This document shows positions 35,918 through 46,532 of a stretch of DNA of 64,000 nucleotides, in pieces. Position 1 is the stretch's first letter, and every line of letters begins with the position of its first letter. The translations under genes and the position numbers were made by a program. The notes under the pieces are model-generated. The model was not told the DNA's origin. It was given only the letters and a program-made list of their open reading frames with translations, and searched no databases. The DNA comes from Elymus sibiricus (Eukaryota > Streptophyta > Magnoliopsida > Poales > Poaceae): the NCBI GenBank assembly GCA_039707655.1, contig CM077663.1, positions 434,079,830 to 434,143,829 of the forward strand. Reading direction: 5' to 3'.

Positions 35918-37216
35918 CTACCTGACGACCCAGCAGGCTCTAAGGCTGTGAGTCGGGCTTGTGTTCAGCAATACAGAATGTATAGGGCATGGTTTATCCA
36001 ATTGCCTGTCAAGGATAGTTCTGACCCCCGTAAGGGGACGATTTCTCTTTTCGGCGGGTTCGAGTTTGGCTAGCCGCTTCGGAGGTATCCTCTTTTTCTG
36101 GTCTCCTCTAGGGTACTCGTTAAAGGTTGGTTCCGAAAGTAGCCGCTTGGCTTGCCAGGTGCTCTCCATGGCACAATATTTTTGCACCAAGTCAGACCGC
36201 TCGGTGAAGTTGCGAATGTGCCGACGAGCCAGGGCGTTGAGAATCCCTTCATCGTGGCAATTGTGAGTGAAGGTTGCCATTATCTCCTGGTCACTAAGAC
36301 CTCGTAGTTTGTTTCTGGCAAGGAGGAGTCTAGCCCAAAAATGATGAACCGACTCTCCTGGTAAATGTTTAACATTCCGTAAGTCCGAAGACTTGGACTC
36401 TGATGCGATGCTTGAGTGCTCGACTTGGGTGGTGGGTGGGAAAAACTTTGATTCCACGCCGTGATGTGAGTCCGAAATTACGGGTTCCAAGTTGCATGCT
36501 TGATCAGAGGCCGGTACCGATCTATCTCTGGAGCGAACTCCAGGGTCTGGGTTACAAGCGAGGCCTCGATGATCAGAGATTGGGGTATAAACCGTTTTTA
36601 ATTCCGGTCGTTGGGGGGACGAGCCTCCAGCCGGACACTCGATGGTGGCGACTAAGTGAGTGACCGTGGGGATGAGAATCTCCCTATCGTCGGGTTTAAG
36701 CCCGAGCCGGTCATAGACCGGGGTCTGGTCGTCAGTCATACGCATGGTCTGAATCCGATCAAATAGCTCGTTTAGAAACGAGGCGACAGTAGGATGCGTG
36801 TCGCTGAAGTGAGTGGGGTCGATATGCGGCGTCGCGGTTCCGGAGTCGCATGAAGGCGGATCCGGGTCCTGTTCGGCCGTAGCGGATCCGGTCACAATGA
36901 CTGGATTGGGCGTTCTAGACGGCCCGAGGGTGAAGGCCGCCTCAGAGGTGGGGCCTGATGTCTTCGACGTCAAGGCGTCGGGACCTGCGGGCTCCTCCAT
37001 GAGAGTTGAGGGTCCTATCAAGACAAGTTCTCCCCGCGAATCAGCGACGAACTCTAGGATTCCGAATCTAATTCCTTGATCGGAGGCATAGCTTCCGATC
37101 TGGCCTAGATGGCCGGTCGGGACGGCGTGCGATGAGGCATCGCCGCCTGTGAAGATCTGATCAGGGATGAGAATATCCTGGCTGCAGATCTCGTTTCTTA
37201 TGACAAGGCGAGCCAT
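35918..37216 (-). pseudogene. gag: Tat-like Gypsy gag (read-through blocked by TAG)
   Basis: 432 codons open from MARLVIRNEIC to TAG at 35918-35920, which appears to replace a CAG because the same frame continues into protease (VAKSGEAILEALPLNK). The N-terminal half is low in complexity and acidic. Near residues 295-390 is the gag capsid-like block KHLPGESVHHFWARLLLARN, close to the usual gag block around a conserved W. The start lies 45 bases downstream of the 5' LTR edge. It would form particles in the cytoplasm if expressed. Confidence 0.82.
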
Positions 37217-37250
37217 CGATTCCTCTGGCGATCACAACGGAACTCTCAAT

Positions 37251-37260
37251 GAAAGCACCA
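37251..37260 (-). other. Primer binding site region of the Tat-like element
   Basis: The minus strand reads TGGTGCTTTC one base after the 5' LTR. The position and the TGG start fit a primer site; I cannot name the tRNA with confidence. Confidence 0.65.
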
Positions 37261-37261
37261 A

Positions 37262-37731
37262 TGTTGGTGTCAAAATTGGCGGATCTCGGGTAGGGGGTCC
37301 CGAGCTATGAGACTAGGATCGATGGTAACAAAGGGACGAAGGAGACCATGTTTACCCAGGTTCGGGCCCTCCTATGGAGGTAAAACCCTACGTCCTGCTT
37401 GATTATATTGATGGTATGAAGGTTACAGAGTTGATCTACATCGAGATCGACTAGCTAAAACCCTAGATGAGTTTCTGTGTCGTATGATCTAAAACCCTCT
37501 GGCTTATATAGACACCAGGGGTCATTAGGGTTACATATGGTCAGTTGCCCACCGGAGGGGAAAAACATGAATAAACTACCATCTTCAACTTGACGGACAC
37601 GCCACGGCTCCTGAGGTCTCCTGCCTAGTGATGAGGCCTTCGATTAATCTTATCTTCAACGAGTGGCCCATTAGGCCGAACTATGAGATATAGTTCGGCA
37701 GTCCGAGGCCCCTTAATCCCGGACTCCCTCA
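37262..37731 (-). repeat. 5' LTR of the Tat-like element
   Basis: 470-bp LTR partner of 27258-27728. The CTATATAA at 37504-37511 on the minus strand is the likely promoter of gag-pol. Confidence 0.92.
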
Positions 37732-37736
37732 CACAC

Positions 37737-38270
37737 GGTGTCATACTTTCCATCCAAAGATCTAAGCATCTTCTTGATGATGAATTTGTCGGTTATTTCT
37801 TTGCTTCCTAAGCCGGTAATCTCATTTGTGATGAGAGCAAGCCTAGAGTACATTTCGGTGAGTCCTTCAGCATCCTTCATCTTGAACTTGTCAAGTTGAC
37901 TTTGAAGCACATCCAACTTAGACTCTCTGACGGAATCGGTACCTTCGTGCATATCAACCAAAGTGTCCCAAATTTCCTTTGCATTCTCAAGATGGCTGAT
38001 TTTGTTGAATTATTCGGGGCATAGGCAGTTGAATAGAATGTCACATGCTTGAGCATTGTATTGCAACATCTTGAATTCTTCTACGGTCGTTTCACGATCC
38101 GGTTCCTTTCCATCACCAAAGAATTCAACTTGCAAGCCAACACGAACAACAACTCATATGGCGGGGTTATGGCCAAGAATATGCATTTTCATCTTATGTT
38201 TCCAACTAGCAAAATTAGTGCCATCAAAATATGGACCTCTACGGTGATAGTTTCGCTCACTAGACGCCAT
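37737..38270 (-). pseudogene. Host element gag, N-terminal part (UBN2-type)
   Basis: Opens MASSERNYHRRGPYFDGTNF, then WKHKMKMHILG, the usual N-terminal block of Copia-type gag (DUF4219/UBN2 families from memory). Two in-frame stops interrupt it: a TGA after HNPAI and a TAA after CLCPE. It then reads KEIWDTLVDMHEGTDSV and ILxLDGKYDTVC-like text up to the Tat-like insertion. The frame is unbroken by indels and joins 27257 exactly when one CACAC copy is removed. Function would be RNA packaging; decayed. Confidence 0.82.
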
Positions 38271-38309
38271 CCTCTCCTTGGTTGTGAGACCAATGCAATG
38301 GAGAACAAA

Positions 38310-38321
38310 GCTCTGATACCA
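38310..38321 (-). other. Primer binding site of the host element, initiator tRNA-Met type
   Basis: The minus strand reads TGGTATCAGAGC, the exact canonical Copia primer site. The LTR edge lies about three bases further right (38324/38325) and has lost its clean CA end. Confidence 0.88.
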
Positions 38322-38324
38322 CTT

Positions 38325-39390
38325 TTAGGGATCGAAAGTAGGTCTAGAGGGGGGTGATTAGACTACTTGACCAATTAAAGACCTAACCTTTTCCCAAGTT
38401 AATTGCTTGGTAGATTTTAGCAATTCTAGCATATCAAGTACCCACTACACATGCATGTCTACAAGTATTGCAGCGGAAAGTAAAGACAAGCATATGTAAG
38501 AGGATAAGGGTTGGAAGATCAAGCGCAATTGTAGACACGAAGATTTTTCCCGTGGATTCGATAGGTGGCGCTATCGTACATCCACGTTTATGGAGACTTT
38601 AACGCACGGAGGCTAACAGTCGTCAGAGTCCACAGAGGGCTCTACCCACGGAGGGTTCCACGAAGAAGCAACCTTGTCTATACCATGATGGCCTACGTCC
38701 ACGGAGGACTAGCCTAACTCGGGGTAGATCTTCACGAAGTAGGCGATCTCGTTGCCATTACAAACTTCTTGGTTCAACTCCACAACACGAAGCAGGAGGC
38801 TCCCAAGCGACACCTAACCAATCTAGGAGGCACCGCCCTCCAAAAGGTAATAGGCTCGATAGTAACGATGAACTCCTTGCTCTTGTGTTTCAAATGATAG
38901 TCTCCTCAACACTCAATCACTCTCTCACAGATTTGGTTTGGGTAAAAGAGATTGCTTAGATGGAAAGCAACTTGGGGAGGCTAGAAATCAAGATCCATAT
39001 GGTTGGAGTGGATGATCTTGACCTCAACACAAGGGTAGGTGGTTCTCTCTCAGAAAATTGGATATGGGAAGTGTGGAACTGTTCTGGGTGCTTCTCTTGC
39101 GAGTGGGATGTGGTGGAGGGGTATATATAGGCATCTCCAAAAATCCAACCGTTACAACATTATTGCCCAACTCGGCGAAACCGACGTGAAAACTCGGTTG
39201 CACCGACTAATGCAAAATGTGGCAACTTTGGCATTTCGTTGAGACTGATATATAATTCTCGGTGGTACCGATATGGGTGACCTAGGGCAGTTACACAACT
39301 CGGTGAGACCGATTCACAAAACTCGGAAATTCCAATTTTGTAAAACAGGCAACAGGAAGTTGGTCACTGAAACTCGGTGGCACCGAATGG
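38325..39390 (-). repeat. 5' LTR of the host element, truncated by insertion
   Basis: LTR part without a gene. Palindromic TCGGTG-n-CACCGA motifs cluster at about 39165-39385, and a TATATATA lies near 39122. The far part is displaced beyond the insertion at 39391. Confidence 0.75.
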
Positions 39391-40005
39391 TGTTGGGGAA
39401 CGTTGCATGGGAAACAAAAAAATTCCTACGCACGTGTAAGATCTATCCATGGAGATGCATAGCTACGAGAGGGGGAGTGTGTCTACATACCCTTGTATAT
39501 CGCTAAGTGGAACCGTATATAACGCGGTTGATGTAGTCGTACTCTTCACGATCCAATCGCGATCCGATCCGATCTAGGGCCGAATGGACGACACCTCCGC
39601 GTTCCGCACACGTGCGGCTCGATGACATCTCCTCCTTCTTGATCCAGCAAGCGTGGGAGGAGAAGCAGATGGGATCTCAACCAGCACGACGGCATGGTGG
39701 AGATGGTGGTGGAGCAATCCTGGCAGGGCTTCGCCAAGCGCTACCATAGATGCGATCTGAGGAGAAAACGATCTAGGGAGAGAGGTAGGGCTGCCACCGG
39801 GGCGTGGGATTTTTGTGTCCAGTCCTCCCCCTCTCCTCTACTATATATAGGAGGCAAGGGGCAGGGTTTGGTCGCAGCCCTAGGCCCCTCCTCCAAGGAG
39901 GGCCGGCGGCTAGGGAGGAAACTTGCCTCCCAAGGCAAGTGGACTCCCTCCCACTTAGGGTTTCCCCTTCCCCTTGCGCATGGGCCTTGTGGGGCTGGTG
40001 CCCCT
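39391..40005 (-). repeat. Second Angela/WIS-type Copia LTR, truncated by the CACTA insertion
   Basis: Starts TGTTGGGGAACGTTGC like the LTR at 3759 and follows the same order of blocks, but is clearly more diverged. TATATATA lies near 39842. It stops abruptly at a CACTA sequence at 40006. The five bases before it (AATGG) would be its target duplication, but the other copy is outside the window. Whether it is a solo LTR or the end of a full element cannot be seen. Confidence 0.8.
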
Positions 40006-40440
40006 CACTACCGCAGGATGCTGCTAACGCGACACATCAATCAGAGACCCTTCGACGAAACTGTGTGCGATCCACCAATCGCAAATGGTATTGTTCAACC
40101 TCCATCGCCAATGACATGAACTGTGTGCGATCCATGGTGGATAGTTCATTCTTATGAAATGTTTGGGATTTGCTAAGATAACAGAAATAGTTAACAAAAC
40201 TATGTACGTGTGCGAAGTACAGCACACAGTTCACTCGGATAAACTGTTTGCGCTGATCCAGCAGAACACAAACGGGTTAGCATAAGAAGGTGTGTATGAT
40301 CCGCAGCAATCGGTTCATTCAACAGAATTGTGTGGGAAGACCAATAATAACTGAAACAATTCATCCAGACAAGTTGTGTGTGTTGTGGGCAGACGGTTGC
40401 TGCCAAACAATTGTCAGCAATTGATGAAATCATTACCGAC
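40006..40440. repeat. CACTA left terminal and subterminal repeats
   Basis: After the CACTA end, at least six degenerate copies of AACTGTGTGCGATCC-like motifs in both orientations (about 40058, 40118, 40200, 40222, 40290, 40374). Such arrays bind transposase in CACTA elements. No gene. Confidence 0.65.
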
Positions 40441-40745
40441 GGTACGTACGGAAGTGCCGTTTGCCCATATTAATATCGCAGACATTTTATTATTATTACC
40501 AGTCTGACTGCGCATCATCTCTTCTTCCTCTCTCACGTCTTGTCACCGCGTTTTCGCCCGAGGATTCCAGTGCACGCTTCAGCACCGCACCGGCGTTTCT
40601 TTTGGCCACGTTCCCACGCGAAACCGCGCATGTTCCCGCGCAAGCTTCCCCATCAGTTTCCCGCCAAAAGCTAATGAGCATAAGAGCATGTGCGCGCGTT
40701 CACACGCGGATGCACACGTAATGCAGCCTAGCCCATCTACAAAGC

Positions 40746-41521
40746 ATGCCAACCCGTCCAAGCGCTGCCTCTGCCATCAACCTCCGCGACGATGGAAACG
40801 ATCCGGTGCAGGCGCAACGGCCTGTCGAGGCCGATTGCGTGTCCGGCGACGTGCCAGACAATGTTGTGATGCGCGTCATCGCAAGGGTTGAGCACACCCT
40901 TGGCGCAGGGCGTGACAGCGCCGCCGAGCAACATAGCCGCCGCACCGCCGAGAGGCTGTAGCACGCCCCACAAGAAGATCATCGGTGGTGCTCTGTAGAG
41001 CAAAACATGCGCGTTCGCGCCGAGAGGGAAAGGCGCGCCGCACAGCAAGACCGATGGAGGGCCGCAGTGTGATAGGCATGGCGCGTGGCAGAGCAAGAGC
41101 GGTTCCATCCCCGCTTGCCTCCTATCCCACCCGTCATGATGTTGCAGGTGTGTCCAAGGCACGTGAGTAGCCCTATTTCTTGCCAGGAATGGGGAGCGGC
41201 CGTCTGTGCCGTACTTGCACCAGAGCCCGGCCGCACCGTCCTTGCCCCGGACGCCGGCTGCACCGTTCGCATGGGTCATGCCGTTCGCCTTGTCCGTGGC
41301 CCCTCGATGCTGACGGGCTCGTCGGTAGGCTCGAGCGCCTCCTTGGCCCAGGTGTCCAGCAGGGAGCGGTTGAAGAAAATGGCCGTTGCATCCTCGAGAT
41401 GGTAATCTCTGACGAAATAGCCAGCTTGGAGCTCGAGATCACGCTCCAGATGTACCGCGAGCGTGTAAACCGCATGTACGAATGCCTGGCCGAGTTTAGG
41501 CACAGCCAAGAGCTTTCGTAG
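40746..41521 (+). pseudogene. Decayed GC-rich frame in the CACTA, unknown product
   Basis: A continuous plus frame from MPTRPSAASAINLRD is broken by TAG at 40959 and TGA-TAG at 41070-41075, and then needs a frame change near 41370 to reach a charged helical end (EMVISDEIASLELEIT...MYRERVNRMYECLAEF) with stop at 41521. The surrounding strand is strongly GC-rich, unlike the AT-rich flanks, which fits old coding sequence. I do not recognise a family. It is convergent with the minus-strand frame at 41847-42467. Alternative: random GC-rich sequence. Confidence 0.4.
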
Positions 41522-41846
41522 GATAGGGTGTAGTCAACTAGTCATGGACGCATTTTATTTTTTTGAACTATTTAGATGTCGATCCCAATGTCTGGACAAC
41601 AATCACAATATTGATATGTTTCGATGTGTGAATGATTTATGTTCTATTGTTATGTTTCAATATGTGTAAAAGGCTAACATTTAGAGCCAGAAAATCAGTA
41701 TGAGAAAAGATATATAGAAATGTGAAACTAATAATTTATATTAATTGTTGAATAGCTCATTGAAGACATGATACATGTACAGTATATATCATCACATATA
41801 CGTGATGATAGTACTTAACTAATATGTACAATGAATAAAAAGTAAA
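41522..41846. other. AT-rich spacer between two convergent CACTA frames
   Basis: 325 bp, AT-rich, no frame; position suggests the two 3' ends. Confidence 0.5.
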
Positions 41847-42467
41847 CTAATAATAACCCCTCCTTGAGAGGGGAGCAGTAAAATGGAAGCCTCTCGCCAT
41901 CAGCTCCCTGGTGCGTGGTGGCTTCCCAACGCGGAGGAAGTTCGCCGCCTCCTCCGCCTCGCAGCGTTCGACGTGACGACCAGCCTCTTGCTGGCGGAGG
42001 CGCGCGACCATGCAGGACAGTTCACTGGGCGCCCACTGGAGCTCTTTGGTGGTGGCAGGCTCAAGCTTATCGGCCCATGCCCACGCAGCGGTGAGGCGCC
42101 TAGCGCCTCTGGCTTTCATTGCGTGGTACTGGCCATCTTCGTACACCTCGACCGCTCATCGACTCGCCCGCCGCCAAAGCTCCAGCTCCTCCTTTTCCCT
42201 TGCGGCACTAAGGGCAATCCAGGACGCGAGGTTCCTGGCGCGCTCCTCAGCACACTCCTTCTTGAACGCCACCTGCCTGGCTCTCTCAGCCGGCGGCAAC
42301 GCCTTCCACAAAGCCAGATTGTACTGGCCCCAAAACCAATCTTCAGCTGCGGGGTCTAGCACGACCTCGTCTGGGCGCGTGAAGGGGTCCTCCTCGTCGC
42401 TGCATTGCGCCATGTCCTCGCGGGGTGGCGCCTCCTCCTCTGCTTGTGCACAGACCGGCCGCGCCAT
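41847..42467 (-). pseudogene. CACTA-borne unknown protein frame with one TGA
   Basis: 207 codons in one frame from MARPVCAQAEEEAPP to the stop at 41847, interrupted once by TGA at 42156-42158 between LELWRRAS and AVEVYEDGQ; the change is consistent with CGA to TGA. The protein is acidic at the start, then W-rich and strongly helical (WFWGQYNLALWKALPPAERA, then ARNLASWIALSAAREKEELE), with a C-terminal EEAANFLRVGKPPRTRELM. The start context GTCATGGCG is good, and TATAAATG lies 72 bases upstream. No known domain recognised. It looks like a real accessory gene of the transposon, recently lost. Confidence 0.6.
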
Positions 42468-42538
42468 GACATAGTTTTGTGCGAGGGGTGGGATAGAGAG
42501 ACGAGAGAATGCAGGCGGGATGACATCTCGAGGGGCAG

Positions 42539-42546
42539 CATTTATA
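42539..42546 (-). promoter_or_regulatory. TATA box of the minus-strand CACTA frame
   Basis: The minus strand reads CTATAAATG about 72 bases upstream of the ATG at 42467, a normal plant promoter spacing. Confidence 0.5.
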
Positions 42547-43280
42547 GGCGACTGGAATCTTGATCGACGCCAGCAATGATTGACTACGATTTCCTACTCA
42601 ACAACCGTGTGTGAATTAAGATCAGCGGCAGTTCCCAATGCATGACCGCGTGTGATTAATAGCCCGCGAAAATTGGCTTTCAAAACTCGAAACGCGAAAC
42701 AGGGCGCCAATCATGTGGGAGCCGTTTGTTTTGCCAAATATTTACATTTTCTATCCAAATGTAATGCATGCATGTCATTTGTGTTACGGAAGCAAGTCCG
42801 AGAGCAGTAACCACGACATCTTGGCCCCATGGCGGGAAATCATGCATATTTTCATGTACTTCAAAATTCAGAAAATTTATTATTATTATTATTGATTTTA
42901 GAACCTACATTCTTAATGATTTTGTGTCCAAAAAGTCACTCAAGATGTTTGAAACTCCTTCAAATTTATTGCACCTGGCATATATATGTAAGCTAGTACA
43001 TAAATATGATTTTCGAGCGGTTTTTGTTTCATCTAGCTTGTTCATGTGTTTCAGTTTTGAAACATGGCCATTAAATTTCTATAAACTAAATTAATGTATA
43101 AAATTGCCAATAGAACACCATTAAAAAAAATAGTATGCCGGTCGTATTCGTGCATTGTATCGATGAAAAAAAACTAGGTCGAATGAGACAGCGATTGGCG
43201 GTTTATCATCACACATGCCCCACGTTCCCCCTCGGAACCACGCGCCTTCATGTGATACTCCGTTTTGTGAGAGGCTTGTG

Positions 43281-44123
43281 TCTAAAGCTGGGGATTTCTT
43301 AGGCGAGTATTGGAGTCCGATCTCCGTCCCCATCACCGCCCTCCCATCCCCGTCCCCGTCTACGTACCCATGCGCGGGGATAAAAAGTTTCCCATCCATG
43401 TCCCCACCGAGTTCTTTATCACTGTGGGGAAACTCACACATTCATTTAAGAACAACCTTCGTGTATTTCAGTACAAAAATAGTATTTCAACGCAATAAAC
43501 AATATGTTGTGGCTAGGTTTGGGATTTCTTAGGGAATTTTGGGCCAAAGGGGTGGGATGTGGGTAAATTTGGGTGACCAAGGCCCCAAATTACGTGGGGT
43601 CTACTAATTTCATAGCCCACATGTAAGTACTCTCCCTCCGTCTCGGTGTATATATAAGTCATCTTAGGTTGTGCACCGTGACCAAGACGGAGAAGAAAAC
43701 GAGAGAATTTAATGTTAATTTGCTAATTAATATCATTGCATGCAATGAATTGACCACTGCATGTCGTGCTAGTTAGTCTCAAGTCATTAAAAACATACAT
43801 GCCCCACGTCTCTTATTGGTTGATTCCTGTATTCATGTCAAAAAACAAGAAAGGAGGTGAAAGTTAATGCACTGCGCCTAAGTGTTTTGGTATTATTGGT
43901 TTTCTTAAGATGACGTATACACCGAGACGAAGGGAGTACTTCAATTCACGGGTAAGGCGGGTAATGCTATCCCATCCTCATCCCCGTCCTGCACGCTTGG
44001 TACGTAAGGTATTTGACCCACCAACTTCCAGATGGGCATGCATTCAAGCTCGCACCCATGCCCTAATAGAGTAATTACCCATGGGGACGCAGGTAACAGT
44101 TAAACATGCATTGCCACCTTTGT
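43281..44123. other. Insert between repeat copies 1 and 2, containing a MITE
   Basis: Non-coding. Both ends carry CCATCCCCGTCCCC-like and ATGGGGA-like text, suggesting one small unclassified element split by the MITE at 43630-43936. Ends not resolved. Confidence 0.45.
43630..43936. mobile_element. Stowaway-type MITE (Tc1/mariner)
   Basis: 307 bp with inverted ends CTCCCTCCGTCTCGGTG on the left (plus an extra TC) and the complementary CACCGAGACGAAGGGAG on the right, flanked by TA on both sides. Size, TIR sequence and TA duplication match Stowaway MITEs. No coding capacity. Confidence 0.82.
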
Positions 44124-45773
44124 CATGTGTCAAAGCTTATCTCGAACAAGTCGTTACTTTGATCACGACATCTTGGCCCCATGTCGGGAAATCATGCATA
44201 TTTTCATGTACTTCGGTGCATTTTTCAACTTTTGACTTTAAAAACCTAGATTCCCAATGCTTTTGTGTCAAAACCGTCACTCAAGATGTTTGGAACTCCT
44301 TCAAATTTATTGCATGTGGCATATATACGGAAGCAAGTAGTACATAAATGTGATTTTCCAGCGGTGCTTTATCTTGCTTGTCAAACTGTTTCAGTTTTGA
44401 ACTATGGCCATTAAATTTCTGGAAACTAACTTCATGTATAAAAATGCCAATTGAATGCCGTAATTTTTTTTAGATTTTAGGATGACGGTCGTATTCGTAC
44501 ATTGCATGGATGAAAAAAAAACTAGACCGAATGAGGCAGCGATCCGTTTTGTCATCACACAATACCCCACGTCCCCTCTCGGAACTATACGAGCCTGCTC
44601 GTGGTGCTCCGGTTTTTGAGAGACATGTGTCAAAGCTTATCTCGAAAAAGCCATCACTTTGACCACAACATCTTGGCCCCATGTCGGGAAATCATGCTGA
44701 TTTTCATGTACTTCATAGCATTTTTATTTATTTTTTGTATTTAAAAACCTAGAATATTCTCAATGCTTGTGTCCAAACCGTTACTCAAGATGTCTGGAAC
44801 TCCTTCAAATTTATTGCACGGGGTATATAGACGGAAGCACTAGTACATATATAAAAATGATTTTTCCTGCAGTTTTTGCTTCATCTTGAACATGTCCATG
44901 TGTTTTAGTTTTAAATTATGGCCACTAGATATCTAGAAACTAACTTCATGTACAAAAATACTCATTGAACCCCGAAAATGTCCAAATTTCAGGTTGCCAG
45001 ATGTATTCGTGCATTGTAACGAATTCAAAAAAAGGTAGGCCAAATGAGACAACGACTAGCAGCTCGTCATCAAACAAGGCTCATGTCCCCTCTCGGAACC
45101 ACGACCCTTCATATGATGCTACGTTTTGTGAGAGGCATGTATCAAAGCTTATCTCTAACAAGCTGTTACTTTGACCACAACATCCTGGCCCCATGTTGGG
45201 AAATCATGCAGATTATTATCATGTACTTTAGAGCATTTTTTTATTTTTAGAATTTTAAAACCTAGATCCCCAATGTGTGCACGTGTGTCCAAACCGTTAC
45301 CCAAGATGTTTGGAACTCCTTATAATTTATTGCAAGCGGCATATATAGGGAAGCAAGTAGTACATAAATATGATTTTTCCAGCAGTTTTTGCTTCATCTT
45401 GCATGTTCGTGTGTTACAAATTTGAATTATGGCCGTAAAATCTGTACATAAATATGGAACCGTGTGTTACTAATGTATAAAAATGCCAATTGTACCCCGA
45501 ATATTTCCTAATTTTAGGATGCCGTCAGTGGATTTTGACGGTAGGGATCTTTTTCTTGCAAATAAAACAATATCCATTACCGCTGTACCCAAAAATAGTT
45601 TTACAATTCAATACAAAAAGTGAACTGCGTACACATGGTTCCATACGGAAACCGTTTGTGATGAAAATTCACGGATCTATTTATGTCTTACGAGGGAAGC
45701 TTCGTCGGCTTCGTCTAGCTTGGATTTCATTCACCCTCGACCCCCATTCCCCAACAAACCCTCTGTGCAAAGA

Positions 45774-46532
45774 ATGACGCCGTGGGAACGCTTCGTCAGG
45801 GTGCGTACGACCGCCCCCTCGTCCCCGAGCGCTCCCGCCTCTGCCGAGGACGCGGCCGCCTCGGCCGAGAGTGCAGCCGCATCTGCCTTAAGCGCAGCCA
45901 CATCCGCCGAAAGGACCTCTGCGGCGGCCGACAGGGCTTCTGCGGCGGGCGAAAGGGCGTTTGTAGCCGCGGAGACGGCAACTGCTATGACGGCAGCTGC
46001 AAACGCCAAGAGCGCTCGGGCAGCACGCCGTGCCGTGAGGGCCGCCCTAGCCTGGGTTGAGGTCCTCCAGGCCTATATCATCGAGAACGCCAACGCCAAG
46101 ATACTCCAAGCTTCGTTGGAATCCAGCATGCACCACACGTCCGAAGAGGCGGCTGCTGCGGATGCCGAGATGAATGCCGACGATGCGGCGGCGGAGGCCA
46201 TGGATCCCCTTCCGCATGAGATCTCCAAGTGAGAGCTGCAGATGCGGGAGCCATCCGAGAACGCCGAGTGCTGGGAGGTGTTGCGCGTGGCTCAGGAGGA
46301 GGTCGAGAAGCGCCTGTCCATCGAGGAATCGGCGGTGGAGTACCAATGCAAGCTATGACGGCGCCACTACTACGAGTACTACGAAGATGAGGGCGACGCC
46401 GATGACGAGGACAACACCGAGGATGAGCACGTCGCCGTGGTCGAAGTCAGCCTGCGGGACGCGGAGTCCAGCACCGTCGGAATGTCGCCCGGACAAGACA
46501 TCGACATCTCATCAAACAGTGGCGAGGCATAG
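45774..46532 (+). pseudogene. CACTA-borne alanine-rich helical protein frame with two TGA codons
   Basis: 253 codons in one frame from MTPWERFVRVRTT to TAG at 46530. TGA codons lie at 46230-46232 and 46356-46358, each where CGA would fit (SK-x-ELQMREP and CKL-x-RRHYYEY). Residues 20-90 are an alanine-rich series with a repeated A-x-S-A-E/A-x-A pattern, predicted as a long helix. The C-terminus is acidic (DEGDADDEDNTEDEH). No domain recognised. A TATTTAT lies about 90 bases before the ATG. It probably encoded an accessory protein of the transposon; the Ulp1 gene follows on the same strand. Confidence 0.55.

Larger units (their letters stand above)
27258..37731 (-). mobile_element. Tat-like Gypsy retrotransposon with extra antisense gene, full length
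   Basis: Complete element of 10,474 bp with short LTRs (471 and 470 bp) and identical target duplications CACAC (27253-27257 and 37732-37736). Gag-pol lies on the minus strand in the order gag, protease, RT, RNase H, second RNase H, integrase. A second archaeal-type RNase H before integrase is a hallmark of the Tat clade. The third of the internal region nearest the 3' LTR carries a separate spliced gene on the plus strand. The LTRs differ at about 18 of 470 positions by eye, so this insertion looks older than the Angela-like one. Gag-pol is defective. Confidence 0.93.
37732..39390 (-). mobile_element. Host gag-only Copia-like element, segment 4 (N-terminal gag, primer site, 5' LTR part)
   Basis: Starts with the right CACAC duplication of the Tat-like insertion. 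On the minus strand it holds an LTR part, an initiator-Met primer site and the start of gag, in the order expected for the 5' end of a Copia element. The LTR is cut at 39390 by another Copia LTR. The LTR text matches my memory of a common Triticeae element whose LTR carries many TCGGTG-n-CACCGA motifs; I do not name the family. Confidence 0.8.
42801..45535 (+). repeat. Four degenerate tandem copies of a ~505-bp unit
   Basis: Landmark text TCTTGGCCCCATG followed by GGGAAATCATGC recurs at about 42819, 44169, 44669 and 45184, each followed at a fixed distance by CTCAAGATGTTTGGAACTCC-like text and an AAATTTATTGCA-like block. Copies are about 42801-43280, 44124-44623, 44624-45136 and 45137-45535, so the period is 500-513 bp. 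Copies 1 and 2 are separated by an 840-bp insert. No gene. I do not recognise the family. Confidence 0.8.

Noticed and set aside
42801..45535. CRISPR-like array
   Set aside because: Units of about 505 bp, diverged and without short spacers, in a plant nuclear context.
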